Shown: positions 23,039 through 33,598, counted from the stretch's first letter. The stretch is DNA of 64,000 nt from Apodemus sylvaticus (GCF_947179515.1 NC_067492.1:12979513-13043512); one strand, 5' to 3'. Numbers and translations: made by a program. The notes: generated by a model from the letters alone, not told the origin.

Positions 23039-23436
23039 TATACTGGCTGGTTTTATGTGTCAACTTGTCAGAAGCTGGAGTTATCACAGAGAAAGGAGCC
23101 TCAGTTGAGGAAATGCCTCTATGAGATCCAGCTATAAGGCATTTTCTCAATTAGTGATCAAGGGGGAGGGCCCATTGTGGGTGGTGCCATCCCTGGGCTG
23201 GTAGTCTTGGGTTCTATAAGAGAGCAAGCTGAGCAAGCCAGGGGAAGCAAGCCAGTAAGTAACATCTCTCCATGGCCTCTGCATCAGCTCCTGCTTCCCG
23301 ACCTGCTTGAGTTTCAGTCCTGACTTCCTTTGGTGATGAACAGCAATGTGGAAGTGTAAGCTGAATAAACCCTTTCCTTCCCAACTTGCTTCTTGGTCAT
23401 GATGTTTGTACAGGAATAGGAACCCCGACTAAGACA
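23039..23436 (+). mobile_element. MTD-type MaLR LTR, copy 1
   Basis: TACTGGCTGGTTTTATGTGT start, CAATTAGTGATCAAGGGGGA, TATA-like TTCTATAAGAGAGC, AATAAACCC polyadenylation signal (about 23364) and CCCGACTAAGACA end. No internal retroviral region follows. The 5-bp flanks GAGGG and GATGG agree at four of five positions. Confidence 0.9.
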
Positions 23437-23767
23437 GATGGGGAGTGTGGATAGACCTGGTTCATACAAAGGTCCTGTGGCAGAAGTGTGTCAAGTTCTT
23501 TCCAAGGGCAGGCTATGGTTCCTCAGGGTTTAGAGAGCAGGGTGAAGAGGGAGGCTGTGTGTGGAGGTCTGAGGCTAGGTAGACCATTGAGAGTTAACAA
23601 TATGATCTTAGCTTGCATAAATCATTCTCTAATCAAGAACCTTCCAGTATTTTACATTCCTTTAGCTACAATCCTCAAGTTTAAGGGTGATCCCTTAGTA
23701 ATGTCTGCCGAGATGTGAGCTTCCAAAGGTGTGTTCTCCATACTCGATCACCCCCCACTATCACCTT
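23437..23767. other. Unique sequence
   Basis: Nothing recognised. Confidence 0.5.
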
Positions 23768-24097
23768 GTTGAGATTTACAGTCACCGTGGAAGTACTCTG
23801 GATGCAATTGTGAGACTATTTCCTGAGAGGTGTAACTGAGGAGAGAGACTCACTCACTCTGAATGTGGGCAACACCATCCGGGAGCCTGGGCTTCCAGAC
23901 TGAATAAAGAAGGAGAAAGGGAGCTCGGCACCAACATTTGTCTCTCAGCTTCCTGACTGTGGATGCCATGTGACCAGCCGTCACATGCCTCTGCCGCCAC
24001 CGCCTTCTCTGAAATGACGGACCACGCCCTCACACTGGAAGCCAAAGTAAGATAGCCCTCTCTTTGTTGCAGCAATTACAGAACATTAACTAAAACA
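23768..24097 (+). mobile_element. MaLR LTR (MTE/MLT-like)
   Basis: GGTGTAACTGAGGAGAGAGA, TGAATGTGGGCAACACCATC core, GACTGAATAAAGAAGGAGAA in the promoter position, and a TAACTAAAACA end. Same class as the element at 16892, but distinct from the two MTD copies on either side. Confidence 0.75.
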
Positions 24098-24471
24098 TTA
24101 GATATTGAGAGAGAAGGAATAGAGACATTTTGGAGGAGGATAGTTCAAATGTGAGTCAGGGCATGGATGATGTGATCTGTCTTTGAATCTTAGTCACTGG
24201 TTGCTGTCTTCATGCAGGAGATTGGACTAAGAAATCAGGAGCTTGAGATCAGGACCACCAGCTGAGATTTGATTGGAAGCTTCCAGAACAAAATGACCAC
24301 GACTTCACAAACATGGGGACCCTGAGGTAGAACCTGTAGTAGAAACCGATCGAAGGTGGGAATTGGGAACTACTGCACTGAGTAGGCCCCCTTGTTTTCT
24401 AAAAGAGAGTAACCAAGGTGGTTCTTTCAAAAAAAAATCAGCTGAAGTAATTCTTCCTCCCTCTGAGAGGG
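24098..24471. other. Unique sequence
   Basis: Short A-run at about 24429-24437. Nothing else is recognised. Confidence 0.5.
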
Positions 24472-24868
24472 TGTACTGGCTGGTTTGTGTATCAACTTGA
24501 CACAGGCTAGAGTTATCACAGAGAAAGGAACTTCAGTTGGGGGAAGTGACACCATGAGATCCAGCAGTGGGGCATTTTCTCAATTAGTGATCAAGGTGGA
24601 GGGCCCCTTGTGGGTAGTGCATCCCTGGGATGTTGGTCCCGGATTCTATAAGAGAGCAAGCTGAGCAAGCCAGGGGAAACAAGCCAGTAAGAAACATCCT
24701 TCCATGGCCCCTGCATCAGCTTCTGCTTCCTGACCTGCCTGAGTTCCTGTCCTGACTTCCTTTGCCAATGAACAGCAGTGTGGAAGTGTAAACTGAATAA
24801 ACCCTTTCCTCCCTAACTTGCTTCTTTGTCATGATGTTTGCGTAGGAATAGGAACCCTGACTAAGACA
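24472..24868 (+). mobile_element. MTD-type MaLR LTR, copy 2
   Basis: The same family and orientation as 23039-23436, and alignable throughout (TGTACTGGCTGG start, CAATTAGTGATCAAGG, TTCTATAAGAGAGCAAGCTG, CCCTGACTAAGACA end). Flanks are GAGGG and GAGGA, four of five identical. Confidence 0.9.
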
Positions 24869-24899
24869 GAGGATATAAAAAAAAAAATCTCAGAAAACT

Positions 24900-25191
24900 A
24901 ATGCTGAGGGCAGAGGGGATAGCCCAGCATGTGGATGCTTGCTCTGTGAGCTCGGGCACCCGGATTGGGATTCCCATCACCCAGGTAAAGTCCAGGTATG
25001 GGGTTATGTGTTTGTAGCTCCAGCTCTGGGGGAACCGAGACAGAAGGCTCCAGGACTTGAAATACTGAGCTCCAGGTCCAGTCAGAGACCCTGATCTCAA
25101 AACGTAAGATGGTAAGTGACCAAGGAAGATATGGTATTAACTTCTGGCCTCCAACCATACCCACACAAGGAAAGGTGGAGAAGAAGAGTAA

Positions 25192-25193
<2 letters not shown>
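24900..25193 (+). mobile_element. B4-type composite SINE
   Basis: tRNA-like head (GGGGATAGCCCAGCATGTGG, about 24916), then B1-like GTAGCTCCAGCTCTGGGGGA and CAGTCAGAGACCCTGATCTC, then CTTCTGGCCTCCAACCATAC, the usual B4 3' part. The CA array that follows probably grew from its tail. Confidence 0.8.
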
Positions 25194-25231
<38 letters not shown>

Positions 25232-25374
25232 CACACATGCACACACACATACATACATACACACACATACACACACACATACACACACACATATATACAC
25301 ACACACATACATACACACACATACATACACACACACACACACACACACTCACGCACGCACGCACACACAGACAC
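25194..25374. repeat. 180-bp (CA)n / CATA microsatellite
   Basis: CA dinucleotides interrupted by ACATACAT, CACG and ATATAT units. A long alternating purine-pyrimidine stretch with Z-DNA potential. Confidence 0.95.
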
Positions 25375-25579
25375 ATATAAACAGTGGAGATGGGGCAGGG
25401 AGAAGCAGGAGTTAAGAGGGGAAGATGGAGAGGGAGGGAACTCTAATTTAGTATGGAAGATGCCCCGTGGCCCCTCCACATCTGGTGGTAGAGTAAGTGG
25501 ATGCTGAAGATGGTTCTTTGAGAGCTCTTTTCTGAGTGTAGGTTTGCTTGGGGCGAGCATGCGGGTCTCCCTTTCTCAA
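25375..25579. other. Purine-rich unique sequence
   Basis: GA-rich at 25385-25440. Nothing else is recognised. Confidence 0.5.
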
Positions 25580-25880
25580 GATGTTCTTAAAAATAACAGT
25601 ACTCATTTGAATGGGGCCCAGAGTCCCTGGCAGGGAGACATTGGACTCTTGGAAATATTACTATTATTTCTAGAGCCAAATTTAGCGAGGACGGCCCTGC
25701 CTTTAATTACTGGTTGATGCTGTGCTGTACAGGCAAGTGATTACACGCACAATTAGTTGTTCCCACAAGTAGCCAATTATGCGAACGATTATTTAAGAAA
25801 ATTGTGGTTCCTGCTAAGGGAACTTTTACATCGTAGCCTCAGAATACATTTCTGTATAAAAATTCCTTTTATTGCATGTA
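25580..25880. promoter_or_regulatory. Candidate conserved non-coding element
   Basis: Repeat-free and motif-rich: CCTTTAATTACTGG, CACAATTAGTTG, AGCCAATTATGCG, CGATTATTTAAG, AATATTACTATTATTTC. Several CpG and ordered AT motifs set it apart from its decayed surroundings. Enhancer identity is inference. Confidence 0.42.
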
Positions 25881-26429
25881 TTATTACTTTTTCCTGTCCC
25901 TGGGCTGCTGCAGGCACAGCCCTCGTAGCTCCATTTGTGGAGAGAGAGGAATTTTTCTGAGTGAAAATCCAGACCTTTGGGGTACTCTTAAGACTTGGAA
26001 GCTCTCATAGGACAAATCTTGCTCTAGAGACCCTAACTTCACCCTGTAGATAGAGTTCTGAGCAGTTGATGAGGGGCCCATTTGGAGGTATATGAGCCCT
26101 GGGGCAGAGCTGTGTGTCACCATTAGGGTCTTTATGTGTATCAATAGTTTGCTGGGCTTCTTAGCAATCACTGCTTTAATTTTACTCCAGCGCTTGTGTG
26201 TACGTGTATACATGCCGAGTCTGGAAAACAACCGTGGATGCTGTCTTTGTTGTTCTATTTTGCACTTGTGAAATAGGGTCCTTCACTGGTCTGAAAGTGG
26301 CCAGCAATGCCATAGGGATCCCCATCACCTTCCAAGCAGTGGAACTAAAAGTAGAAGGATCCACAAGCAAAGGATTATGGGTTATGTAGAAAAGTCAGTG
26401 GTCTGTCTTTCAAACCTTGATGATGAGGG
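25881..26429. other. Unique sequence
   Basis: No repeat or exon is recognised. The 115-codon minus frame at 25884-26231 has no domain. Confidence 0.45.
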
Positions 26430-26960
26430 AGTGTGACTCCTCTCCCCAACATAATATTTTTATTGATTATTCAGGAATCTCATATAATGTAACCCAATAA
26501 CACTCATTTCTGAGTTCTCCCAGGTCTACCTTCCACCCTTGTGACTTTCTCACAAAAAAGAAGAGAGAAAAAAATACGCCAAGTCCAATTTGTATTGCCC
26601 CATACCTTCACTGGAGCACAGTCAAACTCCCAGTGGCCAGGGCCTTCAAGAAAATGGAGTTCTTCCTTGACCCCATGACCTGCCTGAAGCCATCAGCTAT
26701 AAAGAGCTACACTTCCTTATTATTGAGTTCTTATCAATGGCTTCCTGTTTAAACTGTCCCCCCCCCCCCCGTGGGGGGTGGGGGTGGGGGAGGGGGAGGG
26801 TAGAGGTTGTCACAGAAGTCTCTCATTCTCAACTGGAGTGTGATTTCGCTAGCACACTGCTCTCATTTCTCTAAGATCTAGTTTAGATTTCTGATCTGTG
26901 GAGCCCCACCAGAGTTCACTGAGGGTGTGCTTCTGTTGGCATTCATCTCAGTTCTTGTAC
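26430..26960 (-). mobile_element. Old rodent L1 3' region (Lx-like), minus strand
   Basis: ATATTTTTATTGATTATTCA and CACAAAAAAGAAGAGAGAAA, then CAAACTCCCAGTGGCCAGGG, TGACCTGCCTGAAGCCATCA and AATGGCTTCCTGTTTAAACT, match an older rodent L1 3'UTR as I remember it. Ends are approximate. It contains the C-run/G-run structure described separately. Confidence 0.5.
26758..26800. other. C13 run followed by five G-tracts
   Basis: Thirteen C at 26758-26770, then G-tracts at 26773-26778, 26780-26784, 26786-26790, 26792-26796 and 26798-26800 with single-base loops. This can form a G-quadruplex on the plus strand or a C/G hairpin. Confidence 0.9.
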
Positions 26961-26997
26961 GAAAAGAACATTTTCTGTTGTAGTCTGACCTAATTAA

Positions 26998-27217
26998 AAA
27001 TATTTACACATTCGATTTATGTGTGCATGATCTGTCTGCATGGATTTACATGTAGCATGTGTAAACAAGTTCCTGTGGAGGCCAGAGGGTATCAGATCCC
27101 CTAAAACTGGAGTTACAGATTGTTGTGAGCCACCTCACTTGGGTGATGGAACTGAACCTGAATCCTCTGCATGGGCAGGAAATGTTCTTCAGTGTTGAGC
27201 CATCTGTCCAGCTCCAT
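26998..27217 (-). mobile_element. B3-type SINE, minus strand
   Basis: GTGGAGGCCAGAGGGTATCA, then GTTACAGATTGTTGTGAGCC and the complemented head GAGCCATCTGTCCAGCTCC at the right end. The left part is a degenerate TG-containing tail. Confidence 0.85.
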
Positions 27218-27660
27218 TTGACCTAATTTTAAATAATGCTTCAGTTGACTAGGATGTATCTTCAAGTGCTTTTTGAAGATCAGTACGTTGATGTGTTATT
27301 TCTGAGAATCTCTTATTCATCTTACAATAAAGCAAATTCATTTGCACCTTTCTTCCTCAAAACTATAACATATTTCTTCTTTCCAGACATATTTCTTGCT
27401 TTAATTTTCTGTCCCTTGTAAAAACAAAGACCTTTGCACCGGTGCTTGGGTTTTTAGAGTCCTGCCTTATCCGTGTGTTTGTGGTGGCTCACAACTTGCC
27501 AAGATTGATTGAAGACTCTGGGTGCTGCTACCTGGAGTGAAGAGTCATGAATGATACCCCAGTCCCTGTACACTAGCTATACTCTAAGGATGACTAAGAT
27601 AATATATATTTTTTATTGCAAAATCTGAAAATTTATTATAGTATTATTCTATATCCTTGG
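27218..27660. other. Unique AT-rich sequence
   Basis: Nothing recognised. Confidence 0.5.
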
Positions 27661-28118
27661 TTTTTAATCTTTTTTTATTAAATATTTTCTTTATTTACAT
27701 TTCAAATGCTATCCCCTTTCCTTTTCTCCTCTCCAAAAACCCCCATCCCATCCCTCCTCCCCCTGCTCACTAACTCACCCACTCCTGCTTCCTTCACCTG
27801 GCATTTCCCTACCCTGGGGCAATGAGCCTTCACAGTTCCAAGGGCCTCTCCTCTCATTGATGTCTGACCAGGCCATCCCCTGCTACCCATGTGGCTGGAG
27901 CCATAGGTCCCTCCATGAGTACTCTCTGGTTGGTGGTTAAGTCCCTGGGAGCTCTGGGTTTACTGGTTGGTTCATATTGTTGTTCCTCCTACGGGGTTGT
28001 AAGCCCCTTCAGCTCCTTGGGTCCTTTCTTTAGCTCCTCCATTGCGGACCCTGTGCTCAGTTCAATGGTTGGCTGAGAACATTCCCCTCTGTATTTGTCA
28101 TTTACTGGCAGAGCCTCT
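27661..28118 (-). mobile_element. L1 3'UTR fragment, minus strand
   Basis: T-rich start and CTTTATTTACATTTCAAATG (about 27690), then CCCATGTGGCTGGAGCCATA (about 27886), GTAAGCCCCTTCAGCTCCTT (about 28000) and ATTTACTGGCAGAGCCTC. This is the reversed 3' end of a rodent L1; no coding part is included. Confidence 0.88.
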
Positions 28119-28405
28119 GGTCTTTAATCTTCTTATACTCACACTTTTTCCTTAAACTTGCATGCTATGAGCAAGACTTCATCTATCTCTATTAAAATCA
28201 AAAATATATTTAGTCTTGCAGTCAACCTGAAATTGTTGTCTGACTCTTATCCCTTAGAACACAATAGATTGTGGTTTTCTACCATCTTTCCCACAGTTTC
28301 ATGTGTGTCTTTTTATTTTACATTGTAACTAATCAAATGAGCATGAAAGTTATATGTACCTATAAAAGTATTCATTATCCATTTGCCACTTAGAAAACAG
28401 ATGAC
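28119..28405. other. Unique AT-rich sequence
   Basis: Lies between two L1 3' ends and is not recognised as L1. Confidence 0.45.
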
Positions 28406-28590
28406 AAATCTTTTTTTAATTTATTTTCTATATTCTTTGTTTACATTCTAAAAGCTTTCCCCTTTCCCAGCCCCCCCCCCATATGTCCCGTAAGTCCTCT
28501 TCTCTCCATCCATTCTCCTATCTTTCCCCCTCCCTTTTCTCTGTCCTGGTACTCCCCTACATAATCCTGGAAAGGCTTGATCCAACATAA
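28406..28590 (-). mobile_element. Short L1 3' end, minus strand
   Basis: TTTTTTTAATTTATTTTCTA, TTTGTTTACATTCTAAAAGC and CCCTTTCCCAGCCCCCC, then CCTACATAATCCTGGAAAGG. This is the extreme 3' end of another L1 in the same orientation as its neighbour. Confidence 0.8.
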
Positions 28591-29369
28591 TATATTTTAA
28601 CATCCTTGTCATTCTTGCTTCTTTTGTAGGAAGCCATAGCTTTTTAAATTGGAATTTCTCTTTATTTTATTCTCTGTCTTTTTCAAGTTGTACTTCAGCT
28701 TCTTAGTCAGCAGCTGAAGGACCAATACTGATGTCACTGCTCTTAGGGAGAGCTGTGGCTTTCCATTTTGTGGAAGTCACCACCTTATGAGTCACCTGCA
28801 GGATTCCCAGCACCTGTGTCCTTAGAGTCTGTCTCACAGTGAGGTAGATGGGTCTCACGGTGTCTCTGCTTAGGCAATTGTTAAGCCAGGGCAGAGAGCT
28901 GCTCCCCATAATCCCCAAAGCAGCGTGCACACAGCTGGTAGAGGGGTTGGCTTCTGTTTTCCAGGTTTAGATTTTATGCTTTTGGACAATGGGCTCCATC
29001 ATGAAAGAAGAAGTGCTTTCAGCTAAGAAGAGAAACTCTGGATGGTTTCCAGCAGCACGATGTATTTGTCAAACATTTCCATTTTGTTTTACAGTTTGGC
29101 CATGGATGTAGGCATTTGGTTGGCTCAGTTTTGCAGGCTTTAGAATGTCTATCTTGCTGCTCTGAAAATTTATGGAGAAAGGGGAGAAAAGCTCCACCCA
29201 GATTTTTCAGGACGGTCTTATGTTTCTCCCACCAGGCATTTCTGCAAATGTATCATTACTTTTTGAAGTGAAGAGGTCTACATTTTAGCACATGAAAACA
29301 AAATTCAGAGACATAAAATAAATTGTCCAGAATTAAAAAGAAAATAGCATAGCACTGTTGTGTTTTTAA
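28591..29369. other. Unique sequence
   Basis: The minus-strand frame at 28703-28930 (75 codons) has a protein-like composition, but I recognise no family and see no intact flanking exon signals. Confidence 0.4.
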
Positions 29370-29538
29370 TGCCTGAGTATGTGTGTGTGTGTGTGTGTGT
29401 GTGTACATGTGCTGGCAGAGTCCAGAAAGGGACATCAGATCTCTGGGAGCTGGAGTTATAGGTCTCTGTGAACTCTTCAGTGTAGATGAAGAACAAACCA
29501 AACTTAGGTCTTCTGCAAGAACTATCTCTCCAGCCCTC
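29370..29538 (-). mobile_element. B3-type SINE with (TG)n tail, minus strand
   Basis: TG array at about 29380-29404, GGACATCAGATCTCTGGGAG, GGAGTTATAGGTCTCTGTGA and the complemented head CTATCTCTCCAGCCCTC. Confidence 0.85.
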
Positions 29539-30149
29539 ATTTTTCTTGATTTTATTTTTTCTTTGCACGGCTTCCATGGTACAGGTCCTGACTTCTCTGA
29601 CCACTAACTTTCTGGCCCCTCCCTCTCATATTTCATGTTTTTAAAAACTTTTGTGTCCATATCCATGATTAGCAAAACCATTCTAAAGTAGTTCTACAAA
29701 ATAATTTGTAAAACTGTTCAAAAAATGTCTAGTCTTTACCCATCTTCAGGAGGTTAACATTCTACATAACCATAGAATGGGTCTCAAGTTGACCATGCTA
29801 GTAACTGATTATCTGATCTGGAGTCACATGTCTCCAAGTAGCCAATCAGATCTCTTTTCTCTTCCAGCCTCCAATCCAGAAGTTCATGTTGCTCTCAGCC
29901 ACTTTGTTTACTTAGGGTCTTCTAATTCTTCCATGTTTCTTTGTCTTTTGCGACTTTGATAGATGTGAAGAATACTGACCAGTTATTTTGACTCTTCAGC
30001 ATGGGCTTCTGGGACATCTGCACAGCATTGAATGAATACAGTACACTCCAGGAGAGAGAATCAGAGAAGAGATGCTGGTCCCAGTCAGCACAGGGTCTGA
30101 GGGGGCATAGGAGGATCATGTGCCTTGTTGCCATGAGCTTAATTCTCTT
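29539..30149. other. Unique sequence
   Basis: Nothing recognised. Confidence 0.5.
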
Positions 30150-30860
30150 TTTAAAATTCCAATTGCATTATTTATTTATTTATTTATTTATTCTTCTTAT
30201 CAAACATAGTTTCTTTTCTCATTCAATATAATCTGAATACAGTTTCCATTTCCTCTTACTCCCTCCAGTTCCCCTTCACCTCTTCTCCCATCTGGATTCA
30301 CTCCCTCTCTGTCTTTCATTCGAAAAGAATGGGTTGGGCTAGAGAGATGGCTAAGCGGTTAAGAGCACTGACTACTCTTCCAGAGGTCCCAAGTTCAATT
30401 CCCAGCAACCACATGGTAGCTTACAACTATCTGTAATGAAATCTGATGCCCCCTTCTGGTGTGCCTTAAGACAGCTACAGTGTACTCATATATATGAAAT
30501 AAATAATTCTTTTTTTTTCTAAAAGAATGGGATTCTGAGAGACAACAAAATATAAAACTCTGAAGTTGGACAAGAAAAGCTTACAGAAAAAAAAAAAAAG
30601 ATCCCCAAGAGAAGGCACAAGAGTCAGAGACCTACTCATCCGCACATTCAGGAATTCCATCAAAGTCCTACACTGAAATGTATATGTGCAGAGCACTTGA
30701 TGCAGGCCCATGGAGGTCTTGTGTTTGCTGCTTCAGTCTCTGTGAGTTCACATGAGCGTTGCTCGGTTGTTTTAGAGGATGGATGCCTTGTTTCCCATCT
30801 TCCATGCTTTGAGGTTAATTCTTCTTTTGGACTGAGGAGCTTCAGATGTTTGTCAAGTTC
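30150..30860 (-). mobile_element. Old L1 3' region (Lx-like), split by a B2
   Basis: Left part 30150-30333: (ATTT)n, TTTTCTCATTCAATATAATC, CCTCTTACTCCCTCCAG. Right part 30521 to about 30860: ATTCTGAGAGACAACAAAAT, AAGAGAAGGCACAAGAGTCA, GATGCAGGCCCATGGAGGTC, CAGTCTCTGTGAGTTCA. The two halves are contiguous in L1 once the B2 is removed. Confidence 0.8.
30323..30531 (+). mobile_element. B2 SINE inserted in L1, with target-site duplication
   Basis: The B2 body at 30334-30520 has the pol III A box TGGCTAAGCGG (30348-30358) and B box GTTCAATTCC (30393-30402), and ends in an AAATAAATAATTC-type tail. The 11-bp flank AAAAGAATGGG is duplicated at 30323-30333 and 30521-30531. Confidence 0.96.
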
Positions 30861-31181
30861 AGACTTACTCTTTCCTCTTTATAATTAATAAGTTTCCCAA
30901 GGAGAGAGTCTGGGAATGCTAACAACCTACATAGCCATCGTATGGTTTTGCAATGATGCAAATACCACTTTTTTTTTTTTTTTGCCTCATACTGCCCTCT
31001 ACTAACTTCAGCATCTGCGATTGATTCTCTACTTGTTTTCTAAACCAGAATGCTCCCCAGGGCTTGGCTGTTGTCTCTCTTACCCTTGCCAGTCTCCAGG
31101 GGAGCATATACATACTGTAGCTCCCAGGTGCCATCTGAAGTCTGTGGACTCCTGAAGTCATCAATCACCTTTCACTCTGAG
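30861..31181. other. Unique sequence with a T-run
   Basis: T-run at about 30969-30983. Nothing else is recognised. Confidence 0.5.
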
Positions 31182-32192
31182 TTTCTTCTTCTTCTTCTTC
31201 TTCTTCTTCTTCTTCTTCTTCTTCTTCTTCTTCTTCTTCTTCTTCTTCTTCTTCTTCTTCTCCTTCTCCTTCTCCTTCTCCTTCTCCTTCTCCTTCTCCT
31301 TCTCCTTCTCCTTCTCCTTCTCCTTCTCCTTCTCCTTCTCCTTCTCCTTCTCCTTCTCCTTCTCCTTCTCCTTCTCCTTCTCCTTCTCCTTCTCCTTCTC
31401 CTTCTCCTTCTCCTTCTCCTTCTCCTTCTCCTTCTCCTTCTCCTTCTCCTTCTCCTTCTCCTTCTCCTTCTCCTTCTCCTTCTCCTCCTCCTCCTCCTCC
31501 TCCTCCTCCTCCTCCTCCTCCTCCTCCTCCTCCTCCTCCTCCTCCTCCTCTCCTCTCCTCCTCCTCCTCTCCTCTCCTCCTCCTCCTCTCCTCTCCTCCT
31601 CTCCTCCTCCTCTCCTCCTCCTCTCCTCTCCTCCTCCTCCTCTCCTCCTCCTCCTCTCCTCTCCTCCTCTCCTCCTCCTCTCCTCCTCCTCTCCTCTCCT
31701 CCTCCTCCTCTCCTCTCCTCCTCTCCTCCTCCTCTCCTCTCCTCCTCCTCCTCTCCTCTCCTCCTCTCCTCCTCCTCTCCTCCTCCTCCTCCTCTCCTCC
31801 TCCTCCCCTCCTCTCCTCCTCCTCCCCTCCTCTCCTCCTCCTCTCCTCCTCTCCTCCTCCTCTCCTCCTCCTCCTTCTCCTCCTCCTTCTTCTCCCCCTC
31901 CTCCTCCTCCTTCTTCTTCTCTTCCTCCTCTCCTCCTCCTCCTTCTCCTCCTCTTCCTTCTTCTCCTCCTCCTCCTTCTTCTTCTCCCCCTCCTCCTCCT
32001 TCTTCTCCTTCTCCTTCTTCTCCTTCTCCTCCTCCTCCTTCTCCTCCTCTTCCTCCTCCATCTCCTCTTCCTCCTTCTTCTTCTCCTCCTCCTTCTCCTC
32101 CTCCTCCTTCTTCTCCTTCTCCTTCTCCTCCTCCTCCTCCTCCTCCTTCTCCTCCTCCTCCTCCTCCTCCTCCTCCTCCTCCTCCTTCTTCC
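31182..32192. repeat. 1-kb polypyrimidine (CT) tract with ordered sub-arrays
   Basis: Only C and T occur from 31182 to 32059, a single A lies at 32060, and pyrimidines continue to 32192. Order: (TTC)n to about 31260; perfect CCTTCT hexamers to about 31484, roughly 37 copies; (TCC)n to about 31550; mixed TCC/TCTCC units to about 31870; then TTC/TCC mixtures. The 300-400-codon open frames across it on both strands encode only low-complexity residues and are not genes. Confidence 0.98.
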
Positions 32193-32909
32193 GTGAATGC
32201 ATTGCTGACCCTTTTCACGAACACCCTGATACTCATCTTATGATCCTGATGCATGGTTTCTCCTGTCATAGGTGGGGCTTCGTGGGCTCCCATTGACATT
32301 TCCAGGTCCTTGTGTCATAAAACAAAGAAGGCACCAGGGACATCTAGTATCTAGTTAGCAATAGAAAGAAAGGTGGTTTATTAAGAAATTGAAAGAGTAA
32401 GCTTAACGCTATCATGACCCTGCATAGATCATTTGCAAGCATCCCTTCCCACAGGTGTGTAGCACAAGCTTTGCCTGGGCATGTTCTGTTTATTGCATGA
32501 ACCCTAGGTGAGGAAGGCTTTCTGATCCTCTGCCAGCTGGCTTCTTTTGGAAGTTATTCTTGATGCCCCTCTTTTTTGTGGTCCCTGTTCTCTTGCCACA
32601 CTTCCAACCTTCTTCTTCACTTGCCTCTTTCAGTGACTACCCCCACTTACTCATGCGAGAAAGCTGGAGTGTACCCTCGACACCTTTCTATCCTTACCAC
32701 TTCCATTCTCTTAACCAATAGTATCTGCTGACTTTGCTTTTAAGATTCTTCCCAACTCTGCTCATGTCTGCAGCTAGTTTCCTAGTCCAACACACAGATG
32801 TCTTTCGTCTGAACAATTCCTTTGTCCTTGAAGCTGGTCCCTCAGCTCCTGGGATTTCTCTGTGCTGTGTTTTCTCTTTAGCATCCAGTATGACTGTACC
32901 TCTTTCCCA
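32193..32909. other. Unique sequence
   Basis: Nothing recognised. Confidence 0.5.
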
Positions 32910-33247
32910 TTACTTAGTGTTACCTGGGAAGAAGGGACCTCAGTTGAAGAATTCCCTTGATCAAATTAGCCTGTGTCCATGTCTGTGAGAGAGCGTCTAC
33001 ACTGATGTGGGAAGACCCAGCCCCAGTCCACGGTGGGTGGCACCATTCCCTAGGCAGGTGGGCCTGGGTTATATAAGAAACTAAGCTGTGGGAGCCAGAG
33101 AGCAAGAAGTTTCTGCTTGAGTTCCTGCACTGACTTATCTCAGGGATAAGTTGTGACCCCAGAGAACAAAACAAAATAAATCCTTTCTTCCCCTAATCTA
33201 CTTTTGATGAAGGTGTTTATCACAGAAATAGAAAAGTAAACCAGAAC
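32910..33247 (+). mobile_element. MaLR LTR (MTD/ORR1D-like)
   Basis: GGACCTCAGTTGAAGAATTC, GGTGGGTGGCACCATTCCCT core, TATA-like GTTATATAAGAAAC (about 33068), AATAAATCC polyadenylation region (about 33175), and TAAACCAGAACA at the 3' end. The 5' boundary is uncertain. Confidence 0.78.
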
Positions 33248-33524
33248 ACTTAGAAAATGTTTAGTGACTGAGCCTTAAAATTACAAATATAGTGTGGCCA
33301 TCATTATAATCATTAACAGCTTGCTAGTTATATGGTAGAAAGCTGAATGAGCAAATGAGCAACAGGAGAAGGAATGGAGTAAATACAGAAATTTCCAAGG
33401 TCATTGGCTCCAGCATCATCTTGTTTAGGACTGGGATGAACCGGGGCAGGTGAGGGCCTTAATCCAGATAATAGTGCTTGAGGGATAACTCTAATTACTC
33501 AACAATGGAGATAATAAATTGTGA
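33248..33524. other. Unique sequence
   Basis: Nothing recognised. Confidence 0.5.
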
Positions 33525-33557
33525 TAAATTTATTTTATTTTAATTATGTATGTATAT

Positions 33558-33598
<41 letters not shown>

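Noticed and set aside
23039..24868. Two MTD LTRs as the ends of one provirus
   Set aside because: The interval is only about 1 kb and contains a different MaLR LTR, with no recognisable interior. Kept as two solo LTRs, with the flank similarity noted.
24898..25560. 220-codon minus-strand frame
   Set aside because: Its middle is the CA array. The flanking parts cover a B4 SINE and low-complexity DNA, with no protein family similarity.
28703..28930. 75-codon minus-strand frame that looks protein-like
   Set aside because: Considered as a processed pseudogene. I cannot name a parent gene, and there is no poly(A) tail or target duplication around it.
30348..30402. tRNA-like A and B boxes
   Set aside because: They belong to the B2 SINE. 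No cloverleaf tRNA gene is present.
31050..32299. Open frames of 345-397 codons on both strands
   Set aside because: They translate the polypyrimidine tract into only Leu/Ser/Pro/Phe, or Glu/Lys/Arg/Gly on the other strand. Long frames are expected when stop codons cannot form in such repeats.
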